NCBI RefSeq assembly: GCF_019923725.1
Contig: NZ_JAHXRI010000006.1
Location: 1 to 64,000 of the forward strand
Direction: 5' to 3'
Source of the DNA: Zwartia hollandica
GTDB lineage: Bacteria; Pseudomonadota; Gammaproteobacteria; Burkholderiales; Burkholderiaceae_B
DNA: 64,000 nucleotides
The position numbers and the translations under genes were made by a program. Shown here one piece after another: positions 47,549 through 56,719 of the stretch. Below the pieces are notes generated by a model that was given only the letters and a program-made list of their open reading frames with translations, was not told the origin of the DNA and ran no database searches. How positions within the stretch are numbered: position 1 is the first letter of the stretch; every line of letters starts with the position of its first letter.

Positions 47549-49536
47549 ATTTGGTGTCCAACCAAATGCCCATCGGCGGTCGCAGCGATCATGTCTCTCG
47601 GTGACTTGCAGTCACCGACGGTCATCGTTGGAATGCCGCGCTGCATGAGTGTCTCTAACAAGAGATCATTACGACGCCGTGGCGTAGCATAGGTCAAGAG
47701 GGCCACATCGGGAATCAAGTTGCGCTCCCCGGTGATAACGTTCTGCCAGGTCAACACGCCCTCCTCCATACCGCCATCCCACACTGGCTGAGCCAGCAAG
47801 TGCACCTCTATTTTTCTTGTATAGATTCGTCGCAGTACACCTTGGCGCGTAACGATGGCCATATCGTCTGCGAGTGAGTGTCTGGGAGTGAGGATACAAA
47901 CACGATCAAACAGAGTGTGCAGTTTCTCTGCCGCAGCGTAGGTGGCTTCCGTGTGATCCATATCGAAGAGGACGGCAGTGCCTCGCTGCCTAACGGTCAC
48001 TTTTAACAAATCCCGCATCGTTTGGCGCAAGTCCAAAACAAAACCATCTCGCTGAACTTGCTCGGGCAACCAAGACGGTGGGATCATCGATGCCCCGGTC
48101 GCTAGGACCACAACGTCAGGACTGAGATCCAGTAGGGTCTGGGTCTGCGCCGTGATGCCCAACTCAATCTTTGCACCCGCTCGCATCGCTGCCACCGTTT
48201 GATAATCATAAACACTGCTTACTTCTTCACCGCCCGGCAGATGCGAACGTAGCCATGCTTTGCCACCAATTTGCGCACCTGAGCTCAATATTGTTACCTG
48301 GTGTCCACGCGCCGCAGCGATCCATCCTGCCTCCATGCCAGCAATACCCGCACCCACCACGACAACACGCTTTAGCTCTGTGGCCGCCATGGGCCAATAG
48401 TCGACCTCATCGGTCTTTCGCACCCGCGGGTTATTGACACAAGCCAACGACTCATGCCGATTAATGATCGTGTCCCAACATGTATTGCATGCAACACAGT
48501 ATCGAATCTCATTAATACGCGACTGCATAACCTTAAGCGGCCAGGCAGGGTCCGCAATCAACGCCCTTCCCATCCCGATCAACTCCGCCTCGCCGGAAGC
48601 CAAAATACCTTCAGCCTCGGCAGGGTCACTAATTCGTCCAAGCGACATCAACGGGGTATTCGGGATCGCACGACGCAGCGTACGAATTAATTCACGATAA
48701 GGCGTTCGCGGTCCAAATCGATCGGGTATGTGCATTTCTAGTGAGTTTGCATGCGTCCCTTGCGCAAAGCATACATAGCTAGCTTCTTGGCTCGCCGTCA
48801 AAAGCGAAGCAATGGTCGCAGCCGCCTCCGGACCGATACCTCCTGATAGCCCATCGTCCCCTGGGAGCTTGAGGCCAATAATGAAAGTAGGCCCACACTC
48901 CTTACGGACGGCAGAGACGATCTCAGCAATAAATCGACATCGATTCTCCCAACTACCGCCATAGGTGTCATCGCGGATATTCGACTGCGGCGATAGAAAC
49001 TGGTGGAACAAGTGTCCATGGCCACAGGAAAGTTCAACACCGCTAAACCCGTATGTCTGTAGGCGTGCCGAGCTTTGCGCAAAATCAGCGACGTACTTTT
49101 TTATCTCAGCCGCGGTCAAGGCTCGAGGTACCGACCAACTCATATCATCCGGCAATACGGAAGGTGCAACTGCATTGAGATGCCTGCCGGCATGATGTCG
49201 GGCACGCCCGGGGTCCTGTATCTGCGCTAATAGTCGGCAGTCTTGGCCTTCAACCTCCGTTGCCATACGCGTCAATCCCTCTGCGTTGGACGGATCGAAA
49301 GCGTGTGTCTTAGTTGGAACCGCTTGGAGCGGCGACATCGAAAATGGCTCAGTAATAACCATCGCAGCCCCACCCCGCGCTCTATTGGCAAAGTATGCAA
49401 TTTGCTCTGGCGCTACATTGCCGTTTCGTACAGTAAGGGACGTCATCGAGGCATGCACAATTCGATTACGTAAGGGCCTTCCCGCCAACTCGAATGGCGT
49501 GAACAATAGCGACGGTGTTTTCGGCGTAATCGACAA
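47545..49536 (-). CDS. FadH-like old yellow enzyme (NADH:flavin oxidoreductase)
   Basis: A multi-cofactor flavoprotein of 663 residues in this reading. The N-terminal FMN TIM barrel (LFTPFELAGRPLRNRIVHAS, GFSGVELSCGHGHLFHQFLS, IGMGRALIADPAW) is followed by the iron-sulfur cysteines CVACNTC and ACVNNP and then an FAD/NAD domain, VVVVGAGIAGMEAGWIAAAR. This is the 2,4-dienoyl-CoA reductase/trimethylamine dehydrogenase architecture; the substrate is unknown. Start: the longest reading (to 49653) has a non-conserved leader; TTG at 49536 has GAGG six bases upstream and puts the barrel at the N-terminus, so I chose it. Confidence 0.85.
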   Translation of the reverse strand: MSITPKTPSLLFTPFELAGRPLRNRIVHASMTSLTVRNGNVAPEQIAYFANRARGGAAMVITEPFSMSPLQAVPTKTHAFDPSNAEGLTRMATEVEGQDCRLLAQIQDPGRARHHAGRHLNAVAPSVLPDDMSWSVPRALTAAEIKKYVADFAQSSARLQTYGFSGVELSCGHGHLFHQFLSPQSNIRDDTYGGSWENRCRFIAEIVSAVRKECGPTFIIGLKLPGDDGLSGGIGPEAAATIASLLTASQEASYVCFAQGTHANSLEMHIPDRFGPRTPYRELIRTLRRAIPNTPLMSLGRISDPAEAEGILASGEAELIGMGRALIADPAWPLKVMQSRINEIRYCVACNTCWDTIINRHESLACVNNPRVRKTDEVDYWPMAATELKRVVVVGAGIAGMEAGWIAAARGHQVTILSSGAQIGGKAWLRSHLPGGEEVSSVYDYQTVAAMRAGAKIELGITAQTQTLLDLSPDVVVLATGASMIPPSWLPEQVQRDGFVLDLRQTMRDLLKVTVRQRGTAVLFDMDHTEATYAAAEKLHTLFDRVCILTPRHSLADDMAIVTRQGVLRRIYTRKIEVHLLAQPVWDGGMEEGVLTWQNVITGERNLIPDVALLTYATPRRRNDLLLETLMQRGIPTMTVGDCKSPRDMIAATADGHLVGHQI

Positions 49537-49757
49537 ATCTAACCTCAAAGATAGTTTGATGGTTTCCCAACCATTACTGTGTAGACAATCTCGGTAAAAG
49601 AATACATCGAATGCCTCGGTGCACAGCACAAAAGTGCGCCATACCGAAATCAATTGACAGACTGACGCATGAATAATAAGGTTGACGGTACAAAATCAGG
49701 GCGAACAGCAAGCTTGCCGCGTCGCGACTGAGCCTAAAAAAGATTTGGAGATAAACC

Positions 49758-50747
49758 ATGAAAGCATTCCTTGCTAGACGTTCTGCAGTGATCGCCCTAA
49801 TTGCCGCTGCTCTATTAGGCGGACTAGGGGCCTTACCAGCACAGGCACAAAGCTTCCCCGCTAAACCGATCAAGCTGGTTGTGCCTTATGCCCCGGGCGG
49901 AGGCGTAGATATCGTTGCGCGCACACTAGCCGATTACATTTCTACAAAATTAGGAAAGCTCGTCATCGTGGAAAATCGTACCGGTGCTGGCGGCAACGTA
50001 GGCTCGGCGTTTGTCGCGAAGTCCGACCCCGATGGTTACACGCTTTTGCTTGGATCAAATGCAAATGCAATCAATAATAATCTTTACGCCAATGCCGGCT
50101 ACAACGCGGCAACTGACCTCACGCAAATTGTGTTGGTAGGAACCGTCCCGATGGTCCTGTTAGCTTCACCCACCGTCGCTGCCAAAAATGTAAATGAACT
50201 ACTCGCCCAGGCAAAAGCGAAGCCAGGAAGTCTCAATGTTGGCTCGGGTGGTAGCGGCACCGCTGAGCATTTAGCTTTTGAACTATTCAAACGTCAAACC
50301 GGCATGGAGGGCGTACACGTTCCCTATAAGGGCGGCGCTGCGGTATACACCGACTTAATTGGTGGCCAAATTCAATTGTTTTTTAATAACCAACTCGGCG
50401 CGACACCTTATGTCCGCTCCGGCCAGCTTCGCGCACTCGGCATTACGAGTCCAACACGCTCTAGCGCACTTCCGGATGTTGCCACATTCGCAGAGCAAGG
50501 ATTTTCTGAGTTCAAAGCGTTTGTATGGTGGGGGGTGATTGGCCCAGCGGGCATTCCAAAAGATGTCGTCGCTCAGATTAATGCTTTATTCAACAAGGCA
50601 ATCTCTTCACCCGAAGTATCGACAAGATTAGAGTCTCTTGGCGCACAGCCTCAGGGTGGCACGCCAGAAAAATTTGCAGAATTCTTCAAAGCTGAAATGA
50701 CAACTTGGGCAGGCGTCATCAAAGCAGCGGACATCAAACTTAATTAA
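49758..50747 (+). CDS. Bug-family tripartite tricarboxylate transporter receptor (first)
   Basis: A 329-residue periplasmic binding protein of the TctC/Bug family. The signal peptide (AVIALIAAALLGGLGALPAQ, cleaved after AQAQ) precedes FPAKPIKLVVPYAPGGGVDI, the classical start. VENRTGAGGNVGSAFVAKSD, LNVGSGGSGTAEHLAFELFK and HVPYKGGAAVYTDLIGGQ are the ligand-binding motifs. Such receptors bind carboxylates for TctA/TctB importers or as sensors. No TctA or TctB gene is in the window. It starts the plus-strand run that contains the isomerase, lyase and hydratase genes. Confidence 0.92.
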   Translation: MKAFLARRSAVIALIAAALLGGLGALPAQAQSFPAKPIKLVVPYAPGGGVDIVARTLADYISTKLGKLVIVENRTGAGGNVGSAFVAKSDPDGYTLLLGSNANAINNNLYANAGYNAATDLTQIVLVGTVPMVLLASPTVAAKNVNELLAQAKAKPGSLNVGSGGSGTAEHLAFELFKRQTGMEGVHVPYKGGAAVYTDLIGGQIQLFFNNQLGATPYVRSGQLRALGITSPTRSSALPDVATFAEQGFSEFKAFVWWGVIGPAGIPKDVVAQINALFNKAISSPEVSTRLESLGAQPQGGTPEKFAEFFKAEMTTWAGVIKAADIKLN

Positions 50748-50769
50748 GCCAACGACTTACTGAAATGAC

Positions 50770-51522
50770 ATGGCTCGCATAGAAACTGACCCTCAAGAAC
50801 TTCGTATGCCAGACTACGGCGAACGTTTGCGAATTGGAATGATCTTACCTAATCGCAATGTCGTTGCAGAGGCAGATGCACAAGCCATGCTGCCAACAGG
50901 CGTGTCGATCCACACCACACGCTTGAAGCTACATGGCACGACTGCGGCGGACATCAAAGAAATGAGCGACGGGGCTGAAAGTGCTGCAACGCTTCTCGGC
51001 GCAGCACCTATCGGGATTATTGTGTTTCACTGCACAGCGGTATCTACCTCAGATCCAGCGATGGGGGATCAGTTAGTGGCGAGAATTGAAAAAGCGGCTA
51101 ACAAGAAGGCCATTGCGACATCGCAAGGGCTTGTCGCTGCGCTTAACGCTCTGCATGCAAAAAAAATCGTGATGCTGACCCCTTACCCTCAGGAGGTCAA
51201 CGACGCCGAGGTTCGATTTTTAAATCACTTTGGTTTCGACGTGTTGCAGGAGATAGGTCTTAATTTACCGTCAACCGTTTCAACTGCGAGCGTGACACCT
51301 GAGCAGTGGCTTGAAAAGGCGCTTGCCATGAAGCGGGCCGATGCAGATGCATACTTTTTAAGCTGCACCAATATTCGCGTACTCTCGATCATTGATGAGC
51401 TCGAGCATCGCTTAGGGGCAACTGTCATCACAAGCAACCAAGCAATGCTATGGCACTGTTTGCGTCAAAGCGGGATAAACGATGCAGTTCGTGGCTATGG
51501 TCAACTTTTACAGCACCACTAG
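50770..51522 (+). CDS. Maleate isomerase-family (Asp/Glu racemase fold) protein
   Basis: A 250-residue cytosolic protein of the maleate cis-trans isomerase/arylmalonate decarboxylase group. The two catalytic cysteines are visible as C88 in IVFHCTAVST and C199 in FLSCTNIRVL, separated as expected; the N-terminal RIGMILPNRNVVAEADAQAM is the family start with N-x-x-x-E. This pair is needed for isomerisation; arylmalonate decarboxylases keep a different set, so an isomerase (maleate to fumarate, or a substituted maleate) is likely. It lies 22 bases after a Bug receptor gene and just before the hydrolase gene, within the dicarboxylate cluster. Confidence 0.85.
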   Translation: MARIETDPQELRMPDYGERLRIGMILPNRNVVAEADAQAMLPTGVSIHTTRLKLHGTTAADIKEMSDGAESAATLLGAAPIGIIVFHCTAVSTSDPAMGDQLVARIEKAANKKAIATSQGLVAALNALHAKKIVMLTPYPQEVNDAEVRFLNHFGFDVLQEIGLNLPSTVSTASVTPEQWLEKALAMKRADADAYFLSCTNIRVLSIIDELEHRLGATVITSNQAMLWHCLRQSGINDAVRGYGQLLQHH

Positions 51523-51523
51523 C

Positions 51524-52417
51524 GTGCAGCGAGGCTTCAAGTTTGCCTCGCCGCTTACGTTTGTATATCTCGTACCGCTCTTCTTTACCTTCGTACTAAT
51601 CATCTTTGCGCAAAGCACTCAAGCACAAGGGTGTGCGTCGCTCGCCCAAGATCGCTCAATTGCTGACGGGAAAGGCTGTCTCACAGTTTGGTCTCCGGTC
51701 ACGCACGCGGCTACGGGGAAAGACGAACAGAGCCAAGTGAGTCCTCCCATACTAGTTGTGCTTCTGCATGGAGATAGCGGCGGCGGTCTTGCTCAGCGAC
51801 ACCTCGATCGCTGGACAAAGACTGCGAACATTCTGTCTGGACAAAATCAAACGCTCGTTTTTCTGGTGAGGCCTGGGTATCGCTCCCCCGTCGGAGACTC
51901 TAGCGGCTGGGCCAACCAGCATGACGACGACTACACCGCAGGAAACGTTGAGCGTGTCGCGACAGCTTTACAAAATTTACGAGTGCGCTATAACGCGTCA
52001 AAAGTAATCGTGGTCGGCCACTCTGGGGGTGCGGCGATCACCGCTCTGCTTTTGGGACGATTTCCCTCCTCGTTGGATGGCGCTATCCTTCTGGGCTGCC
52101 CATGTGATGTCCCACCGTGGCGTCAACATCGAGGCGCACAGCGCGGCAGACAGACCCCGTGGCCTAACAGTCTGAACCCAATGGATGCCGTCGCAAACAT
52201 CCCTACAGACAAGGTGGTATTAGCGGTTACTGGTTCGCTTGATGACAACACATTACCCTTGTTCGCTCAAGCATGGATAAATGCCGTCAGCGCGCGGGGA
52301 GTCAATGCAAGATTCATCCTCGCTCCAGATCTAGATCATACAAATATATTATTGTGGCCTGGGCTGAGCGAACAACTTAGGCAAACGATAAATAATCTCT
52401 CTTCGAGGGCGCCTTAG
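51524..52417 (+). CDS. Secreted alpha/beta hydrolase
   Basis: A hydrolase of about 297 residues with an N-terminal hydrophobic export signal (FVYLVPLFFTFVLIIFAQST, cleaved after TQAQ). The nucleophile elbow GHSGGAAITALL carries the serine, and a C-terminal LDHTNILLWP could provide the histidine; PPILVVLLHGDSGGG is the oxyanion region. The substrate is unknown. Start choice is uncertain: GTG at 51524 lies right after the isomerase stop; ATG at 51482 or 51497 would overlap the isomerase gene by up to 41 bases. It may hydrolyse an ester or lactone in the periplasm before import. Confidence 0.75.
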   Translation: MQRGFKFASPLTFVYLVPLFFTFVLIIFAQSTQAQGCASLAQDRSIADGKGCLTVWSPVTHAATGKDEQSQVSPPILVVLLHGDSGGGLAQRHLDRWTKTANILSGQNQTLVFLVRPGYRSPVGDSSGWANQHDDDYTAGNVERVATALQNLRVRYNASKVIVVGHSGGAAITALLLGRFPSSLDGAILLGCPCDVPPWRQHRGAQRGRQTPWPNSLNPMDAVANIPTDKVVLAVTGSLDDNTLPLFAQAWINAVSARGVNARFILAPDLDHTNILLWPGLSEQLRQTINNLSSRAP

Positions 52418-52442
52418 ACTATGATCAAACAGGGAGGCAACT

Positions 52443-53435
52443 ATGAAAAATAAAAAATTAAATTCACTACTCAGTTACTTTTTTTCTTTACTGGCCCTGT
52501 TACTTACGACGGGAACCAGTCCCGCACTCGCACAAGCGAACTTTCCTGACAAGCCTGTGCGCATCGTTGTACCCTTTCCACCTGGGGGCGGAACAGATAT
52601 CGTTGTGCGAGCGCTCGCCGCAGGAATGGCAGCAGAACTAAACCAAAGCGTCATTATTGAAAATAAGCCCGGGGCGGGAACCGTTATCGGCACCGAGTTT
52701 GTCGCTAAAAGTCAGCCTGACGGATACACCCTGTTGGTCGGAACATTTGCCTTTGCCGTGAATCCTAGTTTGCTTGCAAAGCTGCCTTTCGATACGAACA
52801 AGGCATTCGATCCAGTGGTGCTGATCAGTCGCTCTCCGAACGTTCTGGTTGTCAGAGCTGACAGCCCTTACAAGTCCGTACAAGACATTGTTCAAGCGGC
52901 ACGAGCGAACCCAGGAAAACTGACCTACGCTTCTCAAGGAAATGGCACGTCTGCCCACTTGGCGGCGGAACTGTTTAACGCGCTCGCAAAGGTCAACGTT
53001 CTCCACATCCCCTACAAAGGCGCAAGCGCTGCATTAACCGATATCGTTGGTGGCCAAGTTGATTTGATGTTTGCCACATCCGCTGGAGCGACACCACTAC
53101 TTGATTCCGGTCGCCTACGAGCTCTTGCCGTAACGACTCCAGAGCGCTCACCGGCTTTTTCCGCACTGCCGACCATGATCGAAGCAGGTGTTCCCGACTA
53201 TCAAGCGACCAGCTGGTACGGCTTGTATGTGCCTGCCGGCACGCCAACTGCGGTCATTGCTCGCCTCAATGCAGCCGCGACTAAGGTCGCCCAGGCCGAA
53301 GCCTTTAAGTCTCGCGTCGCGAGCGAAGGACTGGTCATCAGTACCGGCACACCACAGCAGTTAGATGAATTCATGCGCGGCGAGCAGACACGCTGGGCTC
53401 GCGTGATCAACGCGGCTGGAATCAAAGCCAATTAG
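52443..53435 (+). CDS. Bug-family tripartite tricarboxylate transporter receptor (second)
   Basis: A 330-residue periplasmic binding protein. A signal peptide (LLSYFFSLLALLLTTGTSPA) is followed by NFPDKPVRIVVPFPPGGGTD and IENKPGAGTVIGTEFVAKSQ. Ligand pocket motifs LTYASQGNGTSAHLAAELFN and HIPYKGASAALTDIVGGQVD are present. It sits between the hydrolase gene and a third Bug gene 18 bases downstream, in the same direction. Ligand unknown. Confidence 0.92.
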   Translation: MKNKKLNSLLSYFFSLLALLLTTGTSPALAQANFPDKPVRIVVPFPPGGGTDIVVRALAAGMAAELNQSVIIENKPGAGTVIGTEFVAKSQPDGYTLLVGTFAFAVNPSLLAKLPFDTNKAFDPVVLISRSPNVLVVRADSPYKSVQDIVQAARANPGKLTYASQGNGTSAHLAAELFNALAKVNVLHIPYKGASAALTDIVGGQVDLMFATSAGATPLLDSGRLRALAVTTPERSPAFSALPTMIEAGVPDYQATSWYGLYVPAGTPTAVIARLNAAATKVAQAEAFKSRVASEGLVISTGTPQQLDEFMRGEQTRWARVINAAGIKAN

Positions 53436-53452
53436 ACTATCAAGGACATCTC

Positions 53453-54439
53453 ATGCATCGACGCACCGTACTCGCTCACGCACTTCAAACAGCTCTTGCA
53501 CTGGGAGTCACTGCACTCCCTAGCGCACTCTTCGCACAGTCCGCTTATCCCAACAAACAGATTCGTTTCGTCGTGCCATTCGCGGCGGGCGGCGGCGGCG
53601 ATGCCGTCGCACGATTGCTCGCGCAGCGGCTCGGTGAACAAATTGGCGAATCGATCGCCGTGGAGAATAAAGCGGGCGCCGGTGGAATTATCGGATCATC
53701 GTTCGTTCTGAAATCACCGCCCGATGGCTATATGGTGCTCAACATGTCGAGCACCTACGCCATTCAAGCCGCGATTGGTAAGAACCTAAACTTTGATCCA
53801 ATCAAAGACATGCAACCTATCATCATGGTGTCAAGAGACCCCGTTGTGATGATCGTTCGAACATCATCTGCGCTGAACAACGCAAAAGATCTAATCAGTG
53901 CGGCGAAGGCCAAGCCTGGGAAACTTACGCATGGCTCTGCAGGAATTGGCTCAATCGCCCACCTGGGCACCGAGGAGCTGGCGTTTCTAATGGGCATCTC
54001 CTTAGTTCACGTTCCCTACAAAGGGTCGTCCCAAGCGTTCAGTGACTTGATTGGCGGCAACGTCGACATGATGCTTACGAGTGCCACGTTCGCTTCTCCT
54101 TACATTAAATCTGGTCGCGTGAAGGCGCTGGGTATTGCTGGCAAAGAGCGCCTGCCAAATCTTCCAGATGTACAGACCTTTGAAGAGCAAGGGATCAAGG
54201 GCTATGACGTCGTTGACTGGAAAGCTGTCGCCGGCCCAAAAGGTATGCCTGCAGAGGCGGTTAAGTTTTTGAACGTTGAACTTAACAAGGTATTGCAGCA
54301 CAAGTCTGTGACAGAGCGCTTCTCTGCAGAAGGAACGACCTCTGTCGGGGGGACGCCTGAACATCTGCTGCAAACGATCGTATCGGATATTGAGCGCTGG
54401 AAGCGCGTGATCAAAGAAGCCAACATCAAATTTGAGTAA
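53453..54439 (+). CDS. Bug-family tripartite tricarboxylate transporter receptor (third)
   Basis: A 328-residue periplasmic binding protein. The leader MHRRTVLAHALQTALALGVT begins with an RR pair followed by hydrophobic residues and TALPSALFAQ, so it may be exported by the Sec route, or by Tat, although the twin-arginine motif is incomplete. The mature part begins YPNKQIRFVVPFAAGGGGDA, and HVPYKGSSQAFSDLIGGNVD is typical. AAGGA lies upstream of the ATG. Its TAA overlaps the ATG of the lyase gene (TAATG), tying receptor and enzyme together in one operon. Confidence 0.92.
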   Translation: MHRRTVLAHALQTALALGVTALPSALFAQSAYPNKQIRFVVPFAAGGGGDAVARLLAQRLGEQIGESIAVENKAGAGGIIGSSFVLKSPPDGYMVLNMSSTYAIQAAIGKNLNFDPIKDMQPIIMVSRDPVVMIVRTSSALNNAKDLISAAKAKPGKLTHGSAGIGSIAHLGTEELAFLMGISLVHVPYKGSSQAFSDLIGGNVDMMLTSATFASPYIKSGRVKALGIAGKERLPNLPDVQTFEEQGIKGYDVVDWKAVAGPKGMPAEAVKFLNVELNKVLQHKSVTERFSAEGTTSVGGTPEHLLQTIVSDIERWKRVIKEANIKFE

Positions 54440-55305
54440 TGCAGATGACACTTAATAAACTATTTCGCCAGCAATTAACCGTCGGCGCCGGACACATCAT
54501 GCCGGGTGCGGGCAACGCCCTTGCCGCACGCTTTATTGCCGCAGCCGGACACAAGATGATGTTGGTTAGTGGCGCGGCGGTTGCAAACAATTACCTTGGG
54601 GTACCGGACCTTGGATTGGTATCTGTGACCGAACTTGCTGAGCATGTGGCGGCTATCAGAGAATCCGTAGACATTCCTATTTTGGCGGATGGTGACACTG
54701 GTTTTGGCAATGCAATCAATGCCAGACGGATGATTCGTTTATTAGAGCGTGCGGGTGCGAATGCCATCATGCTAGAAGACCAAACCTACCCTAAACGCTG
54801 CGGTCATTTTGATGGCAAAGATGTCGTCTCCACACAAGAAATGGTCTCGAAGATTAAGGCGGCTGTTGACGCTCGACACGATCCAGACCTCATGATCCTT
54901 GCTCGCACCGATTCGCGCGCCATCGAAGGGTTTGAGGCATCGCTCGATCGGGCACGAGCCTATCAGGAGGCTGGTGCAGACTTTCTATTTATTGAAGCGC
55001 CTTTGACCAAAGAGGAATTGCTAGCCATTCCTAAAGCTGTACCAGGCATTCACCTTTGCAATATGGTCATCGGTGGCAAGACTCCCCTATTGCCGCGCGA
55101 AGAGCTTGCAGCTGCTGGATACTCTGTGATCTGTTATGCCAATGCTGCTCTACAAGCGTCCATGTTGGCCATGCAGAATGCCATGCAGCACTTGGCTGCG
55201 CACGGGTCAATCACAGGATTTGAGTCACAGCTCATGATGTTTGCTGAACGCCAGGCAGCACTCAATGCTGATCACTACAAAGAACTAGAGAAACGCTACA
55301 CATGA
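54439..55305 (+). CDS. Isocitrate lyase/PEP mutase-family carbon-carbon lyase
   Basis: A 288-residue TIM-barrel enzyme of the ICL/PEPM superfamily. The catalytic loop is PKRCGHFDGK with C121, and the metal site includes ILADGDTGFGNAINA and MLEDQTYPKRCGHF. A cysteine in this loop marks lyases, not phosphonate mutases. Known relatives are 2-methylisocitrate lyase, 2,3-dimethylmalate lyase and the alkylmalate lyase of petals; they make pyruvate (or glyoxylate) and a second acid. Its start overlaps the receptor stop and its stop overlaps the LeuC-like start (ATGA), so the enzyme is translationally linked to the hydratase. The exact substrate is inferred only from this context. Confidence 0.87.
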   Translation: MQMTLNKLFRQQLTVGAGHIMPGAGNALAARFIAAAGHKMMLVSGAAVANNYLGVPDLGLVSVTELAEHVAAIRESVDIPILADGDTGFGNAINARRMIRLLERAGANAIMLEDQTYPKRCGHFDGKDVVSTQEMVSKIKAAVDARHDPDLMILARTDSRAIEGFEASLDRARAYQEAGADFLFIEAPLTKEELLAIPKAVPGIHLCNMVIGGKTPLLPREELAAAGYSVICYANAALQASMLAMQNAMQHLAAHGSITGFESQLMMFAERQAALNADHYKELEKRYT

Positions 55306-56717
55306 AGCCGCCTACCGGAACCACCTTCTTCGATAAAGTCTGGCGTGATCACGTCATCGCTAAGCTTGACCAAGAGTCCGATCTGATACAAGTCGATCGC
55401 CTTGTCTTACACGAGCTCTCTGGCAGCCAAGCACTGAGGGCACTTGAAGAAGCTGGGCGCAAGCCAATTAGTCGCGGACAAGTCTTTACTGTTATTGAAC
55501 ACTTGATATCAACACAACCGGGCAGAGGGCCCTGCGACTCTGTTTCGTCTAGTGGTCCTGCGATGATACAGACCACTCGAGACGCTTCTAAAAAATACGG
55601 ACTGCACTTCATCGACTACGACGATCCACGACAAGGTATTGCACATGTCGTGGCTCCTGAGCTGGGCATTGCCTTCCCCGGTGCGACCTTAGTGTGTTGC
55701 GATAGCCATACCAGCACGATAGGCGGAGTCGGCGCACTCGCTTGGGGGATTGGAGCGTCTGAAGCGGAGCATGTGTTGGCCACGCAGACCCTTGCGCAAG
55801 CAAAGCCCAAGACGATGCGGGTGAATTTTGAAGGAACCCTCAGGCCAGGCGTCTTTGCAAAAGATATGATCTTGGCCTTAATTGGCACGATCGGGGCTCA
55901 GGGTGGCATTGGCTATGCAACGGAATACGCAGGCAGTGCGGTGCGGGATCTTCCGATCGACGGCCGACTCACTCTTTGCAATATGTCTATCGAATTTTCA
56001 TGCAAATACGGTTTTGTCGCCCCAGATGAAAAAACGTTTGCGTATCTAAAAGGTGCAGAGTTTTCACCAAAGGGCGCTGCGTGGGAGAAAGCGACAAGCT
56101 ACTGGCGAACCCTTAAAACCGATGATGATGCAGTTTTTGATAAAGAAATTACGATCGATTGTGATGCGCTCGAACCCCAAGTGACTTGGGGGATCAGTCC
56201 GCAGCAAGTAGGTAGTATTCGCGCAACTGTGCCAAGACCTAGCCAAGCCGTCGATAAAGAGGCTAATGCGTTGGGTGAGCGTGCTCTGACTTATATGAAA
56301 CTTCACGCAGACGAGCCAATTCGCGGCACTCCCATAGACGTTGCTTATATCGGGTCGTGCACCAATGCGCGCCTCACCGATTTGCGTGCCGCTGCGCAGA
56401 TCCTAAAAGGTCGAAAGGTAAAAGCGGGGATTCAGGCCATTTGTGTGCCGGGCTCTACTCCGGTTAAACGCGCGGCAGAGGCCGAGGGCATTGACAAAAT
56501 CTTTAAAGACGCTGGATTCGAATGGCACGAGTCTGCCTGTGGTTTCTGTGGGCATATTGGTGATAATCGCTTTGCGGATTTACGCGTCATTAGTACGACA
56601 AATCGAAACTTTGAGTCGCGACAAGGTCCCAAGACACGCACGCATCTTGCCAGTCCTGCAACAGTTGCAGCCTCTGCCATCATGGGTTGTATCGCAGACG
56701 CTAGGGAGCTCAGCTAA
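55302..56717 (+). CDS. Aconitase-family hydratase, large subunit (LeuC-like)
   Basis: A 471-residue large subunit resembling 3-isopropylmalate dehydratase and its relatives citraconate and dimethylmaleate hydratase. VCCDSHTSTIGGVGALAWGI is the conserved substrate region. The [4Fe-4S] cysteines are visible in YIGSCTNARLTDL and SACGFCGHIGDN, with NRNFESRQGPKTRTHLASPA near the C-terminus. The FeS loop differs from classical LeuC (GCSMCLxMN) and the RQG context differs slightly, which argues for a specialised hydratase over leucine biosynthesis. The presence of the lyase before and the small subunit after supports this reading. Confidence 0.87.
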   Translation: MKPPTGTTFFDKVWRDHVIAKLDQESDLIQVDRLVLHELSGSQALRALEEAGRKPISRGQVFTVIEHLISTQPGRGPCDSVSSSGPAMIQTTRDASKKYGLHFIDYDDPRQGIAHVVAPELGIAFPGATLVCCDSHTSTIGGVGALAWGIGASEAEHVLATQTLAQAKPKTMRVNFEGTLRPGVFAKDMILALIGTIGAQGGIGYATEYAGSAVRDLPIDGRLTLCNMSIEFSCKYGFVAPDEKTFAYLKGAEFSPKGAAWEKATSYWRTLKTDDDAVFDKEITIDCDALEPQVTWGISPQQVGSIRATVPRPSQAVDKEANALGERALTYMKLHADEPIRGTPIDVAYIGSCTNARLTDLRAAAQILKGRKVKAGIQAICVPGSTPVKRAAEAEGIDKIFKDAGFEWHESACGFCGHIGDNRFADLRVISTTNRNFESRQGPKTRTHLASPATVAASAIMGCIADARELS

Positions 56718-56719
56718 AT

